Shown here: piece by piece, positions 6,001 to 8,327 of the stretch
How the letters are laid out: each line of letters opens with the position of its first letter
Position numbering within the stretch: position 1 is the first letter of the stretch
DNA from: a bacterium
Lineage (GTDB): Bacteria; Cyanobacteriota; Vampirovibrionia; Gastranaerophilales; Gastranaerophilaceae
Assembly (NCBI GenBank): GCA_017477685.1
Contig: JAFUUT010000276.1
Location: 1 to 8,327 of the forward strand
Reading direction: 5' to 3'
Length of the DNA: 8,327 nt
Made by a program: the position numbers and the translations under genes
Notes under the pieces: generated by a model
Told to the model about the DNA's origin: nothing
What the model saw: only the letters and a program-made list of their open reading frames with translations
The model's database searches: none

Positions 6001-8201
6001 ACTCCTGCATTATTTCCTACAACAAATGAAGCACCATTGCCAAAGTGCAAAGTCCCTTGAGCCAAATCCGCATTGTTATTGAAGGTACCGTCTATATTCA
6101 ATGTACCTTCGCCGGAAATACCGCCTGAATTTGAAGAACCGCTATTTGCATTGAAAATATTATTGTTTACAAGAGAACCTTCATTATTTAAAACAGCCGT
6201 TGTAGTTCCGCTATTTGTATAAGCAGCACCCTCTGAAATATTTAATTCATTTTGAGTCAACGAATAACCGCTGCCAAGAGTTGTAGAGCCCGCAGTAATA
6301 TTTGTAACACCACTATTACCTGTAACAGAAGAATTAAACTGGTTGACACCTGACAAATTCAATTCATTTGAGTTATCTATCGCTGTTGTATTGCCGCTAA
6401 ACGTAATATTTTTTAGATTCAAAACACCATCGTTAACAAAAGCATTGGCAAAATTTGAAATAACAGACGGTGAACCTGCTTGACCGTTTACATTCAATGT
6501 ATAACCATCCGCGATAGTGATACCGTCAAGATTTTCACCGGTAAGGTTATACCCGTTCATCTCCATATTCAAAGTATTATATACAGAATTGTTTGTAGTC
6601 CCAACAGCTTCTTCATATTCAAGCTGTAAATTATCAGTAAACGAGAAATTATTGGTGTTTGTGCTCAAAGTACCGCGGATAAATTCTTTTAAGCCCTCAT
6701 CCGTTACATGGATATCCCCAACGGTTAATTTACCGTCGGAGCCGAGAGTGAAAGTATAACTTGTTCCTGTGGACGACTGTGTAACCAATTCCCCGTCCGC
6801 TGAGCCATTGATAGTAAATGTAATATTTGCGACACCACCGCCTGTAACGTACGAAATATAGTCAACTAAAGAATCGGATGAACCCGTATAATCCGCACCG
6901 ACATTAACAGAAGTCAAATTCAATGTAGTTCCGCTTGCCGCACTTCCGACAGAAAGAGTATCCGATGCGGCATTTGCCATATTTACATCAATTTTCAAAT
7001 CCCCTGAACCGCTTAAATTTGAAACAGAATTTGATGAATACGAGGTCGCGAGATCTTGAGTTTCGGCATCAGACTCTTGGAAACTGAGAGTTCCGCCATT
7101 TAATCTGAGTGTACCTTGAGAAAGTTGTTTAACATATAGCAGTCCGGAATTTAAATTCAATGTCCCGTTACCGGAAATACTTGTTTCTACTTTTACATCC
7201 CCGTTAATGTTTATGGTTCCGGCATTGTATATATCATTTGAAGCGGAACCTGACGATGTTAAAAAGTTTACGGACTTGTCATTACTTGTTGAAAAATTGA
7301 TTGTTTTGCCCGAAGCATTATATATTGCGCCACCGTTATCTGATGCACTATTGTTTGCAAAATTAACATCAGAACCTGATGCTACAATAGACATTGCATT
7401 ATTTGCATTGTTGTATATAGCGCCCCCATTGCCCTCTGCAGAGTTAGAAGTAAAATCCGTATCGGTTATAGTGAGGCTTGTGTAACCCGTTGAATATATG
7501 GCTCCGCCATGACCTTCAGAAGAACTTAATTTGGTTGAAGAATTATCATCAAAAGTGGCATTTGTAATATTCACATGCATAGCATTACTGTTTGAGCCGC
7601 CTGCTAAATATAAAGCACCTCCGCCGCCGCCAATTGCAGAGTTCGAAGTGAATATAACATTATTTATAGTTCCCGTTATGCCATTGCCTTTTAAATACAA
7701 AGCTCCGCCAAAGCCATAATGATTACCGGAGAAAATACCTCTTTCGCCTTCAACTTTATTGTTTGAAAAAATAGAATTTGTTATTGCTGTATTAACTTCT
7801 GAATGAATTGCGCCGCCATCAATCTCCGAGCCAAAAAACCATCCGGAAGAAGCCGTAATATTTTCATATTTTGTTTTGTCAGCAGTTAATGTACCGGAAG
7901 TTTGATTTGTTCTTGCGTTATCTCCGCTCTTTGTTGTTGTAATATCATCTTCCGTAACTGTAGCAGCAGCGCCGGTCGGGGTAGATTTTTTCTTTGCTAA
8001 AACAACGCGAGTGCCTTTTGCAAGAGTTTTTGCTTTAACTAAAAATGGGGTTTGTTCAAATGTTGATTGTAATTTTTTGCTTGAATAGTCATTGATTTGA
8101 GGTGCAGAAACACTATGAGCAGAAGCCAGTGTTCCCAAACTGCTCACAGCAACAGCTGAAGCCAAAATATATTTTAGTGTCGACTTTTTTTGGTCTTTCA
8201 T
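1..8201 (-). CDS. Giant beta-solenoid surface protein, autotransporter/adhesin-like (3' end outside window)
   Basis: The frame runs from ATG at 8201 to the left edge with no in-frame stop, giving at least 2,733 residues. I translated it throughout and saw no frameshift. It has a signal peptide (residues 1-28 or 1-33), a basic segment (42-72), a Pmp-like GGA[IL]Y/FxxN cluster (129-313), then blocks A (360-712), B (713-1218), C (1219-1935) and D (1936 onward). The mature chain is rich in Asn, Ser, Gly, Thr and Asp, lacks Cys, and has five Trp. Such composition and repeats are known in type V secretion passengers and Chlamydia Pmp proteins, which form right-handed beta-helices outside the outer membrane and often mediate adhesion. 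Adhesion here is inference: no catalytic motif or C-terminal barrel is visible. The ATG was chosen because the signal peptide begins there and the promoter lies about 40 bp upstream; the Shine-Dalgarno is weak (GAG at 8207-8209). It could instead be anchored another way. The general class is secure; the specific function is unknown. Confidence 0.93.
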   Translation of the reverse strand, partial: MKDQKKSTLKYILASAVAVSSLGTLASAHSVSAPQINDYSSKKLQSTFEQTPFLVKAKTLAKGTRVVLAKKKSTPTGAAATVTEDDITTTKSGDNARTNQTSGTLTADKTKYENITASSGWFFGSEIDGGAIHSEVNTAITNSIFSNNKVEGERGIFSGNHYGFGGALYLKGNGITGTINNVIFTSNSAIGGGGGALYLAGGSNSNAMHVNITNATFDDNSSTKLSSSEGHGGAIYSTGYTSLTITDTDFTSNSAEGNGGAIYNNANNAMSIVASGSDVNFANNSASDNGGAIYNASGKTINFSTSNDKSVNFLTSSGSASNDIYNAGTININGDVKVETSISGNGTLNLNSGLLYVKQLSQGTLRLNGGTLSFQESDAETQDLATSYSSNSVSNLSGSGDLKIDVNMANAASDTLSVGSAASGTTLNLTSVNVGADYTGSSDSLVDYISYVTGGGVANITFTINGSADGELVTQSSTGTSYTFTLGSDGKLTVGDIHVTDEGLKEFIRGTLSTNTNNFSFTDNLQLEYEEAVGTTNNSVYNTLNMEMNGYNLTGENLDGITIADGYTLNVNGQAGSPSVISNFANAFVNDGVLNLKNITFSGNTTAIDNSNELNLSGVNQFNSSVTGNSGVTNITAGSTTLGSGYSLTQNELNISEGAAYTNSGTTTAVLNNEGSLVNNNIFNANSGSSNSGGISGEGTLNIDGTFNNNADLAQGTLHFGNGASFVVGNNAGVTLANTTNDANGGLFDSANNNIDSFNLGNVTLNSTLDVNLDITSTQIDSFTVADGSTGTISVTLSDVNAPVLDTIYQVVYGDNNNIVLSLASDVEDKTKDGFVSGVDDIGTVYNWSDNVGAYNQEITDTYHFEVYNSNSLTYVLDESLRQYGDKTYTGLYDVLQKLNQSEASEREFNATSANETYVVKDQDTVTGETISGLGTTSRGKLTINGVAEGDVRSTIDGNGKTLFELTLEKDGDTNTQVEINNVKITNAAKVATVSADNELALNNVEISGNTAGITNNGSLILSGSNVIANAIDGNAGSTQITGGTTTLSADMTQNTLEVADGAALVNSANINASVTNSGNITNTGAITTAGGSNSGTISGGRVNVSGEYTNSGNINTTLVNTGAIANTDGTISSTNGSSSGSINGGRLNISGSFNNTGVLSNAIINITDSSQLNYTANSGNSTFNNRMIGTESSEFNKFGSAELQMNGDQSGFVGTVNINEGTLAYSESSDNRFFNSSAVINVDNSSDANATLKYTSMSGKTLASGTLPEINLKDGATFDYTAGTGETNINSGFYNSVSGNNKLIFNGGNSDKIILNSDFNSNDTATFKDANLAFGSGLNTISGSLILDNTSLNVLDSSIVDYTINGLSSLNNSKVNVDISLGASLAGDRFIVENGSGVLNISQFRIIDDNGLFTSHDNSKIVQIIKNGSGSSLSLSASGAAIDGAWSTNVYEYAISSAKTDTDNDSMKFTGINISDANSLKKMNNYDNSTEENIRGFSVVNDSSTYHIGEDLGKTEHGTFVVNGTSKTDSIISGIRALGDWTSTGERGSMFELTESEKTTDFYLNNVTVQDAQVSSRGGSVLYAASDKADITISDVIIQNNTSSGQGGAFDIESAHSISISNSEFKGNSSDGLGGAIYSAVDLLISNTDFADNTAQEVSNDIYLASGADLSYTTGAQGNTISGGILSENSQSVFTKLGNAALNVSGSNSGFKGSVYIEEGDLNFVAKSADDSLFDTSDSSLNIANGAKLNIDDRGLVNLAASNINGKGTIDKNGAGTLNITGDNDNFTGTLNIKSGEVSYKEQGENASFFGAEAINMSSDTVLSVETTSENSIRGGNISSVGSGTVFNKLGSGSFDLIGTNNIGSVNVEQGTLNVASNADGTRTYNAGATSISQGAFLNYTADRNSVLTNLSGEGNLSKFGNSKLELSDYTFSGLAQVKEGILDVTSSNDNASDLDFDVEVYGDSEFDYTAGANSALSLNNNGKFAFDSNSSGAKGVFNNAKISLGEIANAANNTIVINNSSEISLTASNYSGSYEFNNSVLDIMDSDVSASLSDALRTYTFNNLTVNNSALTLDVSLGNNEGSDVLYILDGSGNFNLTKLAITEDNGIFDNDEKTKVFQVINNANGSVGILVSSGNPKLADWSTTIYEYEINAVKSDEANDYYDSIEFKGIRIASPDTLRTMNHEHNNSRGFSVVGSNIYHIARDLDETLSGDFVVIGNGKDSSIISGNRVSYTKNDDGTITVSSPIEGEYGSFFELTQNNTNLTVQDLTIQEAKRQNQAIKDGSVLYLNNGNSSALLNNIVFKDSSAQNGGAIANINSDSLTISGSDFTGNSAGVDGGVIYNASTGLSLTNSTADGNSADGRGGAIYTSADMLITNSVFGANSVNRHKNGNSEYSANDIYIDGENTKVTFNATGDTSLINSGIAGNGILEKTGNGVLNLRGNNEDFAGVLKISNGEVLFSQNSANDTYISGTTNILAGAKLTLDNDEADVTADKFSGYGEISQTGSKNLILDGDNSDFHGSANITGGNLIVKDNSFFADDSSTVISNVIEFNTSSGKEIFINNDGDLISGVGSLTKSGAGKLILSGDNSALTGGTYIQAGTLEYDASGNSTDSMVGGDINVNGNTFIVKNTSNSIFDLNNDILGSGTFNVKGNVSISGDNSQYLGTTNILSDSILSFEKTDDNSFVGGLVNVVGNLYYTTDKTNQDVIQNVIGSGYVAKFGSGDLVINDT
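3..902 (-). repeat. Autotransporter-type strand repeats, block D group
   Basis: Units at 816-902 (KTGNGVLNLRGNNEDF), 600-686 (QTGSKNLILDGDNSDF), 381-467 (KSGAGKLILSGDNSAL) and 162-251 (VKGNVSISGDNSQY), then a fifth cut by the edge at 3-38 (KFGSGDLVIND). The unit at 381-467, with GGTYIQAGTLEY after SGDNS, is nearest the family consensus. Each unit is about 29 residues with spacers of roughly 40-45 residues, so the rung pairs are regularly spaced. Confidence 0.85.
1047..1346 (-). repeat. Pmp-like repeat cluster 3 (block D)
   Basis: Residues 2286-2385: GSVLYL, GGAIAN, GGVIYN and GGAIYT openings, with FKDS, FTGN and FGAN at or near the ends of three units. The GGVIYN unit has lost the Phe (STADGN). 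The cluster has one more unit than its counterpart in block C, so the number of units varies between sister blocks. Confidence 0.82.
1374..1988 (-). repeat. Conserved core module, copy in block D
   Basis: About 205 residues (2072-2276) aligning with the block C copy, with the same landmarks (LDVSLG, DNGIF, KVFQVI, WSTTIYEY, FKGIRI, RGFSVV, YHIARDL, GDFVV, SIISG, GSFFELT, VQD). It has a few extra residues near ISGNRVSYTKNDDG, absent from block C, and lacks the second Trp of that copy. The two copies are clearly paralogous, but the DNA has diverged enough that no long exact repeat remains. Confidence 0.75.
2364..3113 (-). repeat. Autotransporter-type strand repeats, block C group
   Basis: Four units that fit K-x-G-x-[GA]-x-L-x-[VIL]-[ST]G-[DS]-N-x-x-F-x-G followed by a short [NV]I-xx-G strand: 3024-3113 (KLGNAALNVSGSNSGF), 2799-2885 (KNGAGTLNITGDNDNF), 2574-2654 (KLGSGSFDLIGTNN, shortened) and 2364-2444 (KFGNSKLELSDYTF, degenerate). 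They match the passenger-associated repeat seen in autotransporters (PF12951 / TIGR02601 type). A related unit lies at 4524-4610. Spacers hold Asp/Ser-rich strands. Confidence 0.82.
3240..3467 (-). repeat. Pmp-like repeat cluster 2 (block C)
   Basis: Residues 1579-1654, starting GGSVLY, then GGAFDI and GGAIYS. The middle and last units have FKGN and FADN. The first unit has IIQNN in place of the FxxN motif. The cluster begins six residues after the block C core and ends just before NDIY at 3210-3221, the same order as clusters 1 and 3. Confidence 0.82.
3483..4079 (-). repeat. Conserved core module, copy in block C
   Basis: About 199 residues (1375-1573) that align along their length with the block D copy at 1374-1988. 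Shared landmarks, in order: D[IV]SLG, NGSG/DGSG, DNG[LI]F, K[IV]xQ[IV]I, WSTxxYEY, a Lys/Asp-rich turn, FxGIxI, RGFSVV, YHIxxDL, G[TD]FVV, SIISG, GSxFELT and VQD. The first part does not look like simple beta-helix repeats and may be a small folded domain. The second part, from FSVV to FELT, resembles the first rungs of a new beta-helix. The reading of this as a cap between solenoids is inference. Confidence 0.75.
4548..6065 (-). repeat. Block B: second large repeat block, sister of block A
   Basis: Residues 713-1218. It opens with LAQGTLHFGNG, parallel to the opening of block A. The core (767-988; 5238-5903) starts STLDVNLDI, carries Trp848 in YNWSDN, has a polar stretch rich in Tyr, Leu and Glu (about 860-925) that is less repeat-like than the rest, then GKLTINGVAEGDVRSTIDGNG and FELT. 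The 62 residues after it (4995-5180) match block A closely. Two NTG/GGR units follow (4707-4955), then the first SGDNS-like strand repeat (4524-4610), which straddles the junction with block C. Confidence 0.72.
4707..4955 (-). repeat. Tandem pair of NTGAI...GGRxNxSG units
   Basis: Two adjacent units in block B share NTGAI, then SG[TS]I[SN]GGR[VL]N[VI]SG, then a turn NSG or NTG. Unit 1 is 38 residues (4842-4955) and unit 2 is 45 residues (4707-4841). The difference is mostly extra Ser/Asn/Gly between NTGAI and the SG-I-GGR part. Such NxG turns are common in haemagglutinin-like beta-helices. The pair looks like a local duplication, already diverged at the DNA level. Confidence 0.8.
6066..7124 (-). 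repeat. Block A: first large repeat block of the passenger
   Basis: Residues 360-712. The block opens with a strand-turn unit (LSQGTLRLNGG), followed by a core of about 204 residues (400-603; positions 6393-7004) that starts GDLKIDVNM and ends KNITFSG. After the core comes a 64-residue segment (6207-6398) that matches the equivalent part of block B at 30 of 62 aligned positions by hand count, including SGNT, GNxG, TTL, TQNxL and GAAxxNS. The block closes with NSG-type turns and GEGTLNIDG. Unlike the cores of B, C and D, this core has no Trp, and it has no GGAIY cluster. Block boundaries are approximate. Confidence 0.7.
7263..7817 (-). repeat. Pmp-like GGA[IL]Y / FxxN repeat cluster 1
   Basis: Residues 129-313 hold six units that each start GGAIH, GGALY or GGAIY. 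The first five end in an FxxN motif (FSNN, FTSN, FDDN, FTSN, FANN). The last unit keeps the Phe but reads FLTS. Units are about 25-40 residues long. This is the pattern of the chlamydial polymorphic membrane protein repeat (Pfam PF02415 / TIGR01376 type), where each unit forms part of a right-handed beta-helix. The cluster ends in an NDIY motif (7227-7238), after which strand repeats of a different type begin. Confidence 0.88.
7986..8078 (-). other. Basic N-terminal segment of the mature protein
   Basis: Residues 42-72 contain eight Lys and one Arg but a single acidic residue (Glu49), ending in VVLAKKKS. The rest of the mature protein is rich in Asn, Ser, Gly and Asp and relatively poor in Lys/Arg, so this patch stands out. 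It lies between the signal peptide and the first repeat. It is followed by a Thr/Ala/Asp-rich stretch (about 73-110). A role in secretion timing, in contact with peptidoglycan or lipid A, or as the start of the helix cap is possible, but none is shown. Confidence 0.6.
8118..8201 (-). other. Sec-type signal peptide
   Basis: Residues 1-28 have a Lys-rich start (MKDQKKSTLK), a hydrophobic stretch (YILASAVAVSSLGTL) and a small-residue AxA-like end (ASA, 26-28). A second possible cleavage site is VSA at residues 31-33, ending at 8103. There is no lipobox cysteine, so this is not a lipoprotein signal. It is not the extended ESPR type seen in many very large Proteobacterial autotransporters. The signal sends the protein through the Sec channel to the periplasm. 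Confidence 0.92.
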
Positions 8202-8202
8202 A

Positions 8203-8226
8203 CTATCTCAAACTACACCTCAACAT
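8203..8226 (-). CDS. Possible 7-codon leader ORF ending one base before the main start
   Basis: ATG at 8224-8226 opens MLRCSLR and stops at TAG (8203-8205); one base later the main ATG begins. GGGAG at 8231-8235 sits at ribosome-binding distance, but most of it would lie at or upstream of the predicted transcription start. The main gene has only a weak Shine-Dalgarno, so coupling of translation is conceivable. With so few codons this may be chance. Confidence 0.2.
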   Translation of the reverse strand: MLRCSLR

Positions 8227-8239
8227 TGCTCTCCCACAC

Positions 8240-8268
8240 ATTTTAGCAGAAAAATAAAAAAAGAGCAA
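8240..8268 (-). promoter_or_regulatory. Sigma70-type promoter for the giant gene
   Basis: Reading on the minus strand, -35 TTGCTC (8263-8268) is followed by a 17 bp spacer and -10 TAAAAT (8240-8245) with an extended TGC just before it. A start of transcription near 8232-8233 would give a leader of about 31 nt. The spacer is almost all T, with runs of seven and five. The match is good in spacing and -10, fair at -35. Confidence 0.68.
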
Positions 8269-8308
8269 ATATTTATTATATTATTTACATAATATATAAT
8301 AAATATTT
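8267..8308. repeat. A/T-only inverted repeat next to the promoter
   Basis: Perfect 14-base arms at 8267-8280 (AAATATTTATTATA) and 8295-8308 (TATAATAAATATTT) flank a 14-base centre. The left arm overlaps the last two bases of the -35 box. It could be an operator, an AT-rich UP-like element, or, since a T run follows it on the minus strand, a weak terminator of an upstream gene. Its stem has no G/C pair, which makes the terminator reading poor. Confidence 0.6.
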
Positions 8309-8327
8309 ACAATTCGAAACATTATAA

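Larger units (their letters stand above)
8202..8327. other. Upstream intergenic region
   Basis: These 126 bases are very AT-rich. They hold the promoter, the inverted repeat and the short leader described separately. The outermost bases (8309-8327) show no recognisable gene end or start, so the upstream neighbour and its direction are unknown. Confidence 0.7.

Noticed and set aside
1..8201. Repeated short words on the plus strand suggesting a CRISPR array or satellite DNA
   Set aside because: The repeats are protein-level motifs with variable spacing and diverged codons; there is no constant repeat/spacer structure.
8251..8308. Intrinsic terminator of an upstream minus-strand gene
   Set aside because: The stem is entirely A/T and would be weak. 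The same bases form a better promoter for the giant gene. Kept only as an alternative reading.

Overview
The window is dominated by one gene. A single reading frame on the minus strand opens with an ATG at 8201 and stays open, with no stop codon or frameshift, to the left edge. I read the whole frame: at least 2,733 codons are present and the 3' end lies outside the window. The product is a giant exported surface protein with a Sec-type signal peptide, a short basic segment and then more than 2,600 residues of Asn/Ser/Gly/Thr/Asp-rich beta-solenoid repeats. It contains no cysteine and five tryptophans. This composition, together with GGA[IL]Y/FxxN repeats (Chlamydia Pmp type) and K-x-G-x-G-x-L-x-[IL]-SGDNS-x-F-x-G strand repeats (autotransporter passenger type), points to a type V (autotransporter) passenger or related adhesin of a diderm bacterium. 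The C-terminal barrel that would prove this is not in view.

Layout along the protein, which runs right to left: promoter region and 5' leader (8202-8327); signal peptide (8118-8201); Lys-rich segment (7986-8078); first Pmp-like repeat cluster (7263-7817); then four large blocks, A (6066-7124), B (4548-6065), C (2397-4547) and D (3-2396, cut by the edge). Each block carries a related core of about 200 residues that seems to close one beta-solenoid and open the next. Blocks A and B resemble each other after the core (NTG/NSG-type repeats). Blocks C and D resemble each other after the core (a Pmp-like cluster followed by SGDNS strand repeats). The protein therefore looks like beads on a string, grown by duplication of whole blocks.

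The 126 bases upstream hold a good sigma70-type promoter reading into the gene (TTGCTC, 17 bp, extended -10 TGCTAAAAT), an all-A/T inverted repeat beside the -35, and a possible 7-codon leader ORF ending one base before the start codon.

The DNA is AT-rich (22 G/C in the first 60 bases). A host-associated low-GC Gram-negative is plausible, for example gut Gastranaerophilales, Elusimicrobia or uncultured gut Alphaproteobacteria, which often carry very long proteins of this style. That assignment is inference only. I found no plus-strand gene, RNA gene, mobile element or CRISPR array. Plus-strand open frames are antisense shadows of the giant gene.
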